Counted from the stretch's first letter, positions 1 to 6,681 are shown. The stretch is 8,583 bases of DNA from Candidatus Shapirobacteria bacterium (GCA_028700345.1 JAQVSW010000028.1:1-8583), one strand, 5' to 3'. Numbers and translations are program-made. The notes: a model not told the origin generated them from the sequence alone.

Positions 1-501
1 CCCTATTTTTGTCCAGCCGAATATCCAAGCTGTAGTGGAAAAACGAATTCTTTTGATACACTCCTTATGAATAAAAACAAATATTATTTTAATTCATCAA
101 ATAATGTTTACAGCAGTGTGCCGGCTTTAATTTTTAGTGGAAATGGTGCCAGACTGGTTGGCAAAAGCGCTGATTGGGGAAGAGACACCGGGGTTGATAG
201 CGTCATTGCCAGTCAGCCATTATTACTTTCAGGAGGAGAGATTAGATATGGAAATGACAGCGATGTTAAAAGAACTCAAAAAGGAAGTCGTTCTTTTATT
301 GCCTACAGAGGAAATACGGTATACATTGGAGTGGTACGTAATGCGACAGTAGCGGAGGTGGCAAAGGTGCTTAAAAGCTTGGGAATAGAGGGGGCTTTAA
401 ATTTGGATAGTGGGGGTTCAACGGCTTTTTGGGCTAACGGCAAATATGTGGCTGGACCGGGACGACAAACTCCCTTTGGAATAGTACTGGTCAAGAAATA
501 A
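1..501 (+). CDS. Phosphodiester glycosidase (NAGPA-like) domain protein, 5' end outside window
   Basis: The reading frame is open from base 1 to the TAA at 499-501, so this is the last 166 codons of a longer gene. The ATG at 67 is internal, because the residues before it (YFCPAEYPSCSGKTNSFD) belong to the domain. The fragment matches the C-terminal half of the phosphodiester glycosidase/NAGPA family (formerly DUF2233). It shows an early YFCP segment, a central ASQPLLLSGGE segment, and the family hallmark ALNLDSGGST at visible codons 132-141, followed by a short GPGRQTPFGIVLV end strand. Family members remove sugars from phosphodiester-linked glycans and are usually exported. Any signal peptide would lie outside the window. 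One small variation is S in place of the usual G in LDGGGST. The gene converges on the zinc-ribbon gene with only 17 nt between the stops, and I see no convincing terminator hairpin there. Family assignment is firm; the substrate is unknown. Confidence 0.85.
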   Translation, partial: PYFCPAEYPSCSGKTNSFDTLLMNKNKYYFNSSNNVYSSVPALIFSGNGARLVGKSADWGRDTGVDSVIASQPLLLSGGEIRYGNDSDVKRTQKGSRSFIAYRGNTVYIGVVRNATVAEVAKVLKSLGIEGALNLDSGGSTAFWANGKYVAGPGRQTPFGIVLVKK

Positions 502-518
502 GTTTTGGCAAAATATTT

Positions 519-1049
519 TTAGTTTTCCTTGGGGGGGAGAAATTCTTCACCATTATCACTATTTGTTTCTCCGGCTTTGAGCCAGAGAACATAATCACAA
601 CCGGTAGCTTTTTTGGCTTCTTTATCCCAGCCAGAAGTAGAACATTTTTTCATTCTTTTACCACTGGCAGTAGTGTATAAAACTAAATTAGCGCCGCATT
701 TAGGGCATTTTTCATCTATATTTTCACTAGTTCCATTGATCCATTCGATGTAATCACAGCCAATGGCCACTTTCTTTTCTTTATCCCAAGAGCCCGCCGA
801 ACATTTCTTCATTTTTTTGCCAAAGCGGGTAACTTGAAGAATAAGAGGAGAGCCACACTTAGGGCATTTTTCATCTAAGGTCTCAGGCTTAACCTCGAGC
901 CATTTAACATAATCACAACCTTCATTTTTATGAGTCTGGGGGTTCCAAGAACCTTTTGAACAACGTTGAAGTTCACGACCAGAGGGAGTTTTGGTGATTT
1001 CTGATAAGGGTGCACCGCATTTGGGACAGAGATCAGTTGTTTGAGTCAT
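519..1049 (-). CDS. Triple topoisomerase-type C4 zinc-ribbon protein
   Basis: This 176-residue protein is almost entirely three tandem copies of one zinc ribbon. The cysteine quartets are at 8/11/30/45, 62/65/83/98 and 115/118/136/151, with a repeat period of 53-54 residues. Each unit reads CPKCG-x-L, a short beta hairpin, a basic G[RK]xxxxCS segment, then [GS]WxxxxxxxxGCDY[VI]xW. This resembles the zf-C4_Topoisom domain at the C terminus of bacterial topoisomerase I, which binds single-stranded DNA, but the third-to-fourth cysteine spacing is longer (14 residues). No topoisomerase catalytic domain is present. The C-terminal tail (about 20 residues) is acidic and probably disordered. By inference it is a small nucleic-acid-binding protein; a role helping topoisomerase I or RNA metabolism in trans is possible but not shown. 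The gene is divergent from the GH130 operon. A G7 run (531-537, plus strand) lies in its last codons. Confidence 0.8.
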   Translation of the reverse strand: MTQTTDLCPKCGAPLSEITKTPSGRELQRCSKGSWNPQTHKNEGCDYVKWLEVKPETLDEKCPKCGSPLILQVTRFGKKMKKCSAGSWDKEKKVAIGCDYIEWINGTSENIDEKCPKCGANLVLYTTASGKRMKKCSTSGWDKEAKKATGCDYVLWLKAGETNSDNGEEFLPPKEN

Positions 1050-1053
1050 ATTT

Positions 1054-1059
1054 TATATA
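1054..1059 (-). promoter_or_regulatory. Putative -10 box of the zinc-ribbon gene (leaderless type)
   Basis: On the minus strand the sequence before the ATG reads GTATATAAAAT-ATG. TATATA ends 4 nt before the start codon and there is no Shine-Dalgarno sequence. A start of transcription about 7 nt after the box would fall at or next to the ATG. The same geometry is seen before TspO and DUF2207. No clear -35 box is visible, and in AT-rich DNA such a box can occur by chance. Confidence 0.4.
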
Positions 1060-1101
1060 CTAGCATGGAAAGATGGACGGAGAAAAAGAAGGAAAATATT
1101 G

Positions 1102-1107
1102 TATACT
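1102..1107 (+). promoter_or_regulatory. Putative -10 box (TATACT) of the GH130-GT4 operon
   Basis: TATACT lies 38 nt before the GH130 ATG in the divergent gap between the zinc-ribbon and GH130 genes. No good -35 hexamer is found 16-18 nt upstream. Just downstream, near the predicted transcription start, is the perfect 10-bp palindrome AAGCATGCTT (1111-1120), which could be an operator. The same AGTATACT-type box occurs near the RRM gene at 7008-7015. Confidence 0.4.
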
Positions 1108-1145
1108 TTAAAGCATGCTTCGATTAAAAAATTCTGAAATATTTA

Positions 1146-2168
1146 ATGATAAAAGTAGATTATAAGGGCATAATTCTGGAAAAAAGATGGAAAATGGACT
1201 TTGAATCTAACGGGGTCTTAAATCCTGGTTGTATTTTGGTTGATGGAATTACTTATATGTTTTACCGGGCGGTAAATAAGAATAATATTTCAACCATTGC
1301 TTGTTGTCATTTGAAAAAAGGAAAAGTAATTTTTCGATGTGAAAAGCCAATAATAGTGCCTGAATTTGAATATGAAAAAAAAGGAGTAGAAGATCCCAGA
1401 ATAACTTTTTTGGATGGAAAATATTACTTATTGTATACGGCATATGATGGCAAAAATGCGACAGTGGCTATGGCTACTTCAACTGATCTAGTTCATTTTA
1501 AAAAAGAGGGAGTAGTAATTCCCAAGATAAGTTATGATGAAGCTGAAGATATTTTTAGAGTAAAAACAAAACTTAATCCCAGATATAAACTCTTTGAAAG
1601 AGTTTATAAAAGTATTAATGGAGATAATATTTTACTCTGGGAGAAGGATGTGACGCTTTTTCCTCAAAAGATTAATGGTCAAATAGCAATGCTACATCGA
1701 ATTTTGCCAGGTATACAGCTGATTACTTTTGACGAATGGAAAGACTTAAATATTGATTATTGGAAAAAATATTTAGCCGAGCTTGATCAACATATTGTTT
1801 TGGATCCGGTCAGTGGTTTTGAAAGTGCCTATGTGGGAGCGGGTTGTGTCCCAATTGAGACAGGGGCGGGCTGGCTTTTAATTTATCACTCAGTAGAGAT
1901 TAAAAATAAAAAAAAAGTTTACCGGGCAAGTGCGGCCCTGCTTGATAAACAAGATCCTCGAAAAGTATTAAAAAGATTGCCATATCCCTTATTTGAACCA
2001 AAAGAAAACTGGGAAAGAGAAGGAATGGTCGATAATGTGGTCTTTCCAACGGGGGCAGTGGTGGAAAATGATATACTTTATATATATTATGGTGCGGCTG
2101 ACTTAAGAATAGGACTGGTGACTATATCTTTGTCTGAGCTTCTTGAATTACTAAAAAATGAAGGCTAA
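1146..2168 (+). CDS. GH130-family beta-mannoside phosphorylase/hydrolase
   Basis: The 340-residue length and motif order fit glycoside hydrolase family 130, a five-bladed beta-propeller. An NPGCILVDG..YMFYRA segment lies at residues 26-42. The diagnostic GVEDPRI is at 80-86; it carries the acidic residue close to the active site in this family. The C-terminal half has LIYHSV, a YRASAALLDKQDP segment, a PLFEPKENWEREG loop, VFPTGAVV and a closing IYYGAADLRIGLVT strand. Known members split beta-mannosidic bonds (1,4- or 1,2-mannooligosaccharides, or mannose linked to glucose or N-glycan cores), usually with phosphate. No signal peptide is visible, so it should act in the cytoplasm. It is the first gene of a three-gene operon and overlaps the glycosyltransferase by 11 nt, which suggests synthesis or turnover of one mannose-containing glycan. 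An in-frame A9 run sits at 1908-1916. No Shine-Dalgarno sequence precedes the ATG. Phosphorylase versus hydrolase cannot be decided here. Confidence 0.85.
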   Translation: MIKVDYKGIILEKRWKMDFESNGVLNPGCILVDGITYMFYRAVNKNNISTIACCHLKKGKVIFRCEKPIIVPEFEYEKKGVEDPRITFLDGKYYLLYTAYDGKNATVAMATSTDLVHFKKEGVVIPKISYDEAEDIFRVKTKLNPRYKLFERVYKSINGDNILLWEKDVTLFPQKINGQIAMLHRILPGIQLITFDEWKDLNIDYWKKYLAELDQHIVLDPVSGFESAYVGAGCVPIETGAGWLLIYHSVEIKNKKKVYRASAALLDKQDPRKVLKRLPYPLFEPKENWEREGMVDNVVFPTGAVVENDILYIYYGAADLRIGLVTISLSELLELLKNEG

Positions 2169-3363
2169 AAACTCAAATCTAATCAAAAAAAGAAAGGCAA
2201 TGAGAGCTATTTATATCTCAACCTATATTCCTCAAAAATGTGGGATTGCGACATTTACCAAAGACGTAACCACGGCCATAAACATGCTTAACCCCTATGC
2301 TTTGGCGGAAATTATGGTGATTGTTAAAGAAGGTGAGGAAAATTTAGAGTTTCCCTGGGAAGTTAAATACAAAATAAAAAGGAAAGATTTAGGAAGTTAT
2401 ATTCAAGCAGCAAATTATATAAATAATTCTGGCTGTGATGTAGTTTTAATGGAGCATGAGTTTGGAATATTTGGAGGAAATTTTGGTGACTATGCAGTTG
2501 ATTTTGCCAAAATGATAAAAAAACCATTGATAATAACTTGTCACACTATTCCCAAGGATGCTGAAAGTGGTTATGGAAAAGTATTGAGAGAATTGGGAAA
2601 ATTAGTTTCTGGAGTGACGGTAATGGCGAGGGATAGTCGAGATAAACTGATTAAAAATTATGAAGTTGACAAAAGAAAGATAGCTTTTATTCCTCACGGG
2701 ACTCCAGATATTGCTTTAACTTCGACAGAAATATATAAAAAACAAAAGGGACTTGCGGGTAAATTAGTTCTCGGGAGTATTAATTTAATCTCTGAAAACA
2801 AGGGTCTGGAATATACGATTGAAGCAGTGGCTAAAATTGCTAAAGTTTTTCCTCAAGTTTTGGGAGTGATTATAGGGCAAACACATCCAGGAGTATTGGA
2901 ATTTGAAGGGGAAAAATATCGAAAATTTTTGAAAAAAAAAGTTAAGGAGCTGGGGATAGTCAAAAATATAAGATTTGTTGATAAATATTTATCACTTGAT
3001 GACTTGATTTTATGGCTAAAAACAATTGATTTTTATGTGACGCCTTATCTTGATCCCCAGCAGTCATCTTCAGGAGCTTTGGCCTACGCCATTGGAGCGG
3101 GAAAGGTATGTATATCGACTCCTTATAAATATGCCAGTGAAAATTTAGCCAAAGGCAGGGGAATAATTGTACCATTTAAGAATTCAGAAGCAATTGCGAG
3201 GGCAGTAATTGAAATGTGGAAAGATCAAGAAAAAATGAAAATAATGCAAAACCGAGCCTATGAATATGGCCGCTTTATGACCTGGACTAACGTTGCTTTA
3301 CAACATTTAGATATGTTTGAGCTAATTGCAAAAAGAGGCAAAAAGACATGTCAAAAAAAATAA
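2158..3363 (+). CDS. GT4-family glycosyltransferase (mannosyltransferase-like)
   Basis: This is a GT-B fold glycosyltransferase of family GT4. The N-terminal acceptor domain opens with a beta strand and CGIATFTKDV (residues 28-37), then EHEFGIFGG from residue 99. The donor-binding domain begins near residue 206 (GSINLISENKG) and holds the nucleotide-sugar region DPQQSSSGALAYAIGAG (299-315), followed by STPYKYASENLAKGRG and IVPF. This resembles the mannosyltransferase-like GT4 group that uses GDP- or UDP-sugars; the actual donor is unknown. No membrane helix is seen. The likelier true start is the ATG at 2200 (residue 15): it has an AGAAAGG Shine-Dalgarno-like sequence just upstream, and homologues as I recall begin with MRIxxISTYPP. 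The longer start at 2158 overlaps GH130 by 11 nt. The 3' end overlaps the six-hairpin gene by 16 nt at an A8 tract. An in-frame A9 run is at 2932-2940. Confidence 0.85.
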   Translation: MKAKNSNLIKKRKAMRAIYISTYIPQKCGIATFTKDVTTAINMLNPYALAEIMVIVKEGEENLEFPWEVKYKIKRKDLGSYIQAANYINNSGCDVVLMEHEFGIFGGNFGDYAVDFAKMIKKPLIITCHTIPKDAESGYGKVLRELGKLVSGVTVMARDSRDKLIKNYEVDKRKIAFIPHGTPDIALTSTEIYKKQKGLAGKLVLGSINLISENKGLEYTIEAVAKIAKVFPQVLGVIIGQTHPGVLEFEGEKYRKFLKKKVKELGIVKNIRFVDKYLSLDDLILWLKTIDFYVTPYLDPQQSSSGALAYAIGAGKVCISTPYKYASENLAKGRGIIVPFKNSEAIARAVIEMWKDQEKMKIMQNRAYEYGRFMTWTNVALQHLDMFELIAKRGKKTCQKK

Positions 3364-4319
3364 AGACAGAGTGGCTAGGGCGTTTGTCAGAGATGACAAC
3401 AAAATGGGGGATATATCAGCATAGTATTTATGATAAGGTTGATCCAAAATTCGGCTATGCTCTTGATGATCAAGCGAGGGCATATTTAGTGGCAAAGTGT
3501 TTTGGGGAAAAAAAATTAAGTAAGATTTATCTTGATTTTATTAAAAAGGCGGTTAGTAAAGAAGGTATTTGGCAGTTTTTTTATGATAAAAAGGGAGAAA
3601 TTATTCCTGATAAAAAAGTAAACTGCAGTGAGGATGCCCTTGGGATGGTAGTTTGGGTGTTAATGGAAACAAAAACAGAGAAAAAAATTATGGATCTAAT
3701 TTTAAAAAAAGTTGAAAATTGGCGATCGCCTCGGGCTATGGCTTATTTACTGCTTGGTTTAGTAAATACTGATGAGGAAAGTGAGCTGGAAAAAATGCTA
3801 GTAAAAAAAATAATTAAATCTTTTAAAAAAGAAGCAGGATGGGCTTGGTTTGAAGATTATTTGACCTATGCCAACGCTATTTTACCTTGGGCTTTGTGGC
3901 GACAGGGAAGAATAAGAAAGGATAGTGGGTCACTTAAAGTAGCCAAAGAGGCCACCAATTTTTTGACTGAGACTTGTCGGGAGGGAAAGCTGCCGATGCC
4001 AATTGGCTGTAAAGGGTGGTATTTTAAAGGCGGAGTAAAAAATAAATATGATCAACAGAGTGTGGATGCTGGCTATATGGTCTGTTGCTTAAAAGAGGCT
4101 TATCTGGCAACAAATAACGATTATTATTTAAAGGAGGCGAGGCGATGGTGGGACTGGTACTGGGGTAATAATACTCAGGGAGTGGTAATGGTTGATAAAA
4201 AAGGAGCCTGTTTTGATAGTGTTAGCGAAAAAGATAAAGTAAATTTGAATCAGGGAGCAGAATCGACAATTACTTTTTTAATGGCTTATTGCTGTCTTGT
4301 CGATACTTTTGATATTTAG
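3348..4319 (+). CDS. Six-hairpin (alpha/alpha-barrel)-type protein paired with GT4
   Basis: The 323-residue protein is helical and rich in tryptophan, as expected for an (alpha/alpha)6 toroid. Conserved-looking blocks are MTTKWGIYQHSIYD near the start, GYALDDQARA (36-45), ALGMVVW in the middle, DYLTYANAILPWAL, and NLNQGAESTITFLMAY near the end (from 299). From memory, these blocks (MTDDTGxxQHA, GYCxDDNARAL, NENQGAESTLAFL) form the C-terminal extension of long GT4 proteins. Here the module is a separate gene. The helical fold and acidic pairs resemble glycan-processing six-hairpin enzymes, but no activity has been assigned that I can name. It has no signal peptide. It overlaps the GT4 gene by 16 nt, so translation is probably coupled; a one-base shift in the A8 tract would fuse the two. 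Its stop is 13 nt before TspO. A role together with GH130 and GT4 in one polysaccharide pathway is inferred. Confidence 0.65.
   Translation: MSKKIKTEWLGRLSEMTTKWGIYQHSIYDKVDPKFGYALDDQARAYLVAKCFGEKKLSKIYLDFIKKAVSKEGIWQFFYDKKGEIIPDKKVNCSEDALGMVVWVLMETKTEKKIMDLILKKVENWRSPRAMAYLLLGLVNTDEESELEKMLVKKIIKSFKKEAGWAWFEDYLTYANAILPWALWRQGRIRKDSGSLKVAKEATNFLTETCREGKLPMPIGCKGWYFKGGVKNKYDQQSVDAGYMVCCLKEAYLATNNDYYLKEARRWWDWYWGNNTQGVVMVDKKGACFDSVSEKDKVNLNQGAESTITFLMAYCCLVDTFDI
3353..3363 (+). other. A8 tract at the GT4 stop/six-hairpin overlap, possible slippage site
   Basis: The GT4 frame ends CAA-AAA-AAA-TAA, with eight consecutive A residues (3353-3360) directly before the stop. This contains a classical -1 slippery heptamer A-AAA-AAA (3354-3360). 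A -1 ribosomal shift, or one extra A in the transcript, would skip the TAA and continue in the frame of the six-hairpin gene, giving a fusion of about 720 residues. The A9 runs inside GH130 and GT4 show that long A runs also occur where no shift is expected, so the site may mean nothing. Confidence 0.35.
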
Positions 4320-4321
4320 GG

Positions 4322-4327
4322 TACAAT
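4322..4327 (+). promoter_or_regulatory. Putative -10 box of TspO (leaderless type)
   Basis: TACAAT is followed by AAATT and then the ATG at 4333, so transcription would begin at or beside the start codon. There is no Shine-Dalgarno sequence. No clear -35 box is visible, and readthrough from the sugar operon is an alternative because the previous stop is only 13 nt away. Confidence 0.45.
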
Positions 4328-4332
4328 AAATT

Positions 4333-4728
4333 ATGAGTGAAATGGGTAACTGGTATCAATCTTTAATTAAACCAAGCTGGAGTCCACCGGCCTGGCTTTT
4401 TGGACCTGTCTGGACGGTCCTCTATATTCTGATTATTATTTCTTTTGGCAAAGTAATTCAGAGCTTTTTTAAAAAAGAAATCCCGTTTTTAATCTTATTG
4501 CCTTTTATTTTAAATATAATTTTTAATTTAATTTTTACCCCACTTCAATTTGGACTCAGAAGTAATTTGCTGGCGGCTATTGATATTACTCTGGTACTTA
4601 TTACTTTAATTTGGGCAATGGTAGCTATTTATCCAACTTTTAGATGGGTAACCTTTATGCAAATTCCATATTTAATGTGGGTGTCACTGGCAACAGTCTT
4701 GCAGCTGTCAATTTTGTTTTTGAATTGA
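4333..4728 (+). CDS. tspO: TspO/MBR family membrane protein
   Basis: TspO (peripheral benzodiazepine receptor homologue, tryptophan-rich sensory protein) is a five-helix membrane protein that binds porphyrins and some other small hydrophobic ligands. The family start is clear: WYQSLIKPSWSPPAWLFGPVWTVLY at residues 7-31. Helix three carries NLIFTPLQFG (65-74), where the usual N-x-x-W-[ST] has F in place of W. The end, PYLMWVSLATVLQLSILFLN (112-131), keeps the PYxxWV motif. At 131 residues it is shorter than the usual 150-160; the loop between helices one and two is short, although five hydrophobic segments can still be drawn. The stop is TGA, and the next in-frame stop (TAG) follows five codons later. 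It sits downstream of the sugar operon with a 13-nt gap and its own possible -10 box. A ligand cannot be inferred, and no haem or porphyrin genes are in the window. Confidence 0.9.
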   Translation: MSEMGNWYQSLIKPSWSPPAWLFGPVWTVLYILIIISFGKVIQSFFKKEIPFLILLPFILNIIFNLIFTPLQFGLRSNLLAAIDITLVLITLIWAMVAIYPTFRWVTFMQIPYLMWVSLATVLQLSILFLN

Positions 4729-4755
4729 AAGAGAAATAATAAATAGGAGCTGGTG

Positions 4756-4761
4756 TAAAAT
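4756..4761 (+). promoter_or_regulatory. Putative -10 box of the DUF2207 gene (leaderless type)
   Basis: TGTAAAAT is followed by AAATC and then the ATG at 4767, nearly the same layout as before TspO (GTACAAT-AAATT-ATG). An upstream GGAG (4746-4749) is 17 nt from the ATG, too far for a normal ribosome binding site. An in-frame stop (TAA, 4761-4763) fixes this ATG as the first possible start. Confidence 0.45.
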
Positions 4762-4766
4762 AAATC

Positions 4767-6617
4767 ATGTCTTTGATTTTGCTGTTTTTAGCATTGCTTT
4801 TAGGGGTAAACAAAATTGAGGCTAAATCATATACAATTAAACCGGTAAGTATTAGAGCCGAGATAAATAGGGACGGGTCGATGCTGATTGAAGAAAAAAG
4901 AACCTTTAATTTTAGCGGAGACTATACTTTTGCTTTCCAATATATCGATAAGAAAGGGGAGAGAAATGAGCCTTATAGTTTAAAAGAAATTAAAATTTGT
5001 GAATCGACTGGATGCTATAAGCAGATTGAACCGGATGATGTGGCTAAAGTGCCGATGACCTTTTATATTAGAGATGAGGGAGACCGCTATTATATTAAAT
5101 GGTTTTATAAAGCTAGTAGCGTGAGTAAAGACTTTGTCTTAAGTTATTTAGTTGCCAATGCGGTTACTCTAGAGCGGGATGTAGCGCAGATTTACTGGCA
5201 GGCAATAGGCGGTGATTGGGAAATAATGCAGGAGCAGGTTAAAATTGATTTTATTTTGCCTGAGGGAATAGATGGAAGCCAAATTCAAGCTTGGGCGCAC
5301 GGACCCATTGAGGGTAAGGTTTCAATTCCGACCAGTGAAAAAGTAAGTTTAGAAATATCGAGTTTACCCATAAAAACTTTTTTTGAAGCTAGAATTTTGC
5401 TGCCCAAAGATACTTTTAATGGGGGAACACTAGGGATTAAAACAAAAGCTGAGATTGTAGCTGAGGAAGAGAAATTTATATCTGAGACCCAAAAAGAGAT
5501 TAAGTTTAATTTATTTAAAAATGCTTGGATGGGGATTTTACTTTTAGTGCTAGCGGGGTGGCAAGTGAGAAAATTAATAACAAAATTTAAGTTATTTAAA
5601 AAATATAGCCAGGATAAAAAATTACCCAAAGCGTCTTTGTCAGGGAGGTGGTGGGAGCCGCCAAGTGACATTGATCCGGCTCAGGTGGAGCAGTTGATAA
5701 GCGGCCAGGAGACTTTGACTTCAAATTCGCTGACAGCGACAATTTTATCCCTAGTTAAGGATAGATTTTATAAAATTAGTCGAAGTGAGCAAAAAGAAGG
5801 TTTTATTTTTAAAAAATATAAATACTTTATAGAATCAATAAGAGATAATAAAAAAGAAGCCTCCTCGATTCAACAACTAGTAATTGATTTATTGGATGAA
5901 ATTGGTGGAAGTGAAGGAAAAATTGCTTTGGATGAAATTAGTAGCTGGTTTAGAATTAATCAAAGCCGAGCAAGAAGATTTTTTAAAGAGATATTTCCTA
6001 AAAAAGCTTTAGCGGAAAATATCGCTGAAAACTACTTTGATAAGGAGGCGGCGGAAATGGAGGGAAAGTATTTACCTTGGGTATCAATTTTAGTTTTTAT
6101 GCTGGGGATATTTTTGATTGGCCCACTAGCTTTGTTTGGAATGATTACTATTTTGGGTATGATTTTAAATGTTTCTTTGGCCTTTTTTATTTTAATTATT
6201 GGCGCTATTATGGAATCTTCGGTTCAAAAAAGAACAGAAAAAGGGGCGCAGGAGGCGGCCAAATGGCTGGGTTTTAAAAAACATCTTCTGGAATATAATC
6301 AAACAGTCAAAGATCCCATAGATTCGGTCATAATATGGGAAAAATATTTAGTTTATGGAACAGTGCTGGGAGTGTCAATCAAAGCCTTATCAGAACTGCC
6401 GATAAATTTAAATTCACAGGACCAGGCCATGGTGGGAGCCTATTGGGGCGGAGTGGGGAGTGATTTTGGTGGTAGTTTAACGTCGATAGGAGAGGCGATG
6501 AATAGTGTTAACAGTGCGGTGTCTTCAAGTTATGGAGCCTCGGGGGTTGGGAGTAGCGGTGGAGCTTCTGGTGGAGGCGGAGGTGGAGGCGGTGGAGGTG
6601 GTGGAGGAGCCGGCTAA
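4767..6617 (+). CDS. DUF2207 predicted membrane protein with glycine-rich tail
   Basis: This 616-residue protein has the full DUF2207 (YciQ-like) architecture. A short N-terminal hydrophobic signal (residues 1-14) could be cleaved after IEA (17-19). The extracytoplasmic beta-rich domain (about 20-245) starts with the family pattern of a YTIKPVSIRAEINRDGSMLIEE strand and runs through FQYIDKKGERNEPYSL. A membrane helix follows at about 250-268. The cytoplasmic segment has the typical RWWEPPSDIDPAQVEQLISG (from 293) and a winged-helix-like region. Two closely spaced membrane helices lie at about 434-481. The tail ends in serine/glycine and then an almost pure glycine tract (from about 590). The function of the family is unknown; the layout suggests an envelope protein. 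Oddly, the signal has no positive residue before its hydrophobic core, and no earlier in-frame start exists. It is downstream of TspO (38-nt gap) with its own possible promoter and ends at a strong hairpin shared with the convergent RRM gene. Confidence 0.85.
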   Translation: MSLILLFLALLLGVNKIEAKSYTIKPVSIRAEINRDGSMLIEEKRTFNFSGDYTFAFQYIDKKGERNEPYSLKEIKICESTGCYKQIEPDDVAKVPMTFYIRDEGDRYYIKWFYKASSVSKDFVLSYLVANAVTLERDVAQIYWQAIGGDWEIMQEQVKIDFILPEGIDGSQIQAWAHGPIEGKVSIPTSEKVSLEISSLPIKTFFEARILLPKDTFNGGTLGIKTKAEIVAEEEKFISETQKEIKFNLFKNAWMGILLLVLAGWQVRKLITKFKLFKKYSQDKKLPKASLSGRWWEPPSDIDPAQVEQLISGQETLTSNSLTATILSLVKDRFYKISRSEQKEGFIFKKYKYFIESIRDNKKEASSIQQLVIDLLDEIGGSEGKIALDEISSWFRINQSRARRFFKEIFPKKALAENIAENYFDKEAAEMEGKYLPWVSILVFMLGIFLIGPLALFGMITILGMILNVSLAFFILIIGAIMESSVQKRTEKGAQEAAKWLGFKKHLLEYNQTVKDPIDSVIIWEKYLVYGTVLGVSIKALSELPINLNSQDQAMVGAYWGGVGSDFGGSLTSIGEAMNSVNSAVSSSYGASGVGSSGGASGGGGGGGGGGGGGAG

Positions 6618-6629
6618 AATTACAACTAA

Positions 6630-6660
6630 AAACCCCCCTTCGATAAACTCAGGGGGGTTT
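6630..6660. terminator. Bidirectional hairpin terminator between DUF2207 and RRM genes
   Basis: The perfect 10-bp arms AAACCCCCCT (6630-6639) and AGGGGGGTTT (6651-6660) enclose an 11-nt loop, TCGATAAACTC. On the minus strand the stem is followed by TTTTT, a good intrinsic terminator for the RRM gene. On the plus strand the T run is only three bases, so termination of DUF2207 may be weaker. The loop and inner stem match the repeat inside rpsB (see 7579-7603). Confidence 0.85.
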
Positions 6661-6681
6661 AAATTACTCGGAAATTAATAA

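Noticed and set aside
67..501. A complete 144-residue gene starting at ATG 67
   Set aside because: The frame is open to base 1 and the residues before 67 (YFCPAEYPSC) belong to the phosphodiester glycosidase domain, so the gene starts outside the window.
502..530. Terminator between the phosphodiester glycosidase and zinc-ribbon genes
   Set aside because: TTTTGGCAAAA can pair only 4 bp with a 3-nt loop, and the T run is not tight; too weak to annotate.
1908..1916. A9 runs in GH130 (and 2932-2940 in GT4) as slippage sites
   Set aside because: They lie in the middle of intact genes in frame with AAA lysine codons; a shift would only truncate the protein, and no alternative product is apparent.
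4726..4746. TGA of TspO read as glycine (alternative code, as in Gracilibacteria)
   Set aside because: No other gene contains an in-frame TGA, glycine is encoded by GGN throughout, and TspO is complete at this stop.
5285..5671. Minus-strand open frame of 128 codons inside DUF2207
   Set aside because: It lies wholly within a well-supported family protein on the other strand, resembles no family, and has no promoter or ribosome binding site.
6077..6277. Plus-strand frame rich in F, Y and W inside DUF2207
   Set aside because: It is the shifted reading of the two membrane helices of DUF2207; the composition is a frame artefact.
6571..6614. GGN repeat at the end of DUF2207 as a microsatellite or recombination site
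   Set aside because: Glycine-rich tails with mixed GGN codons are usual in DUF2207 proteins, so it reads as ordinary coding sequence.
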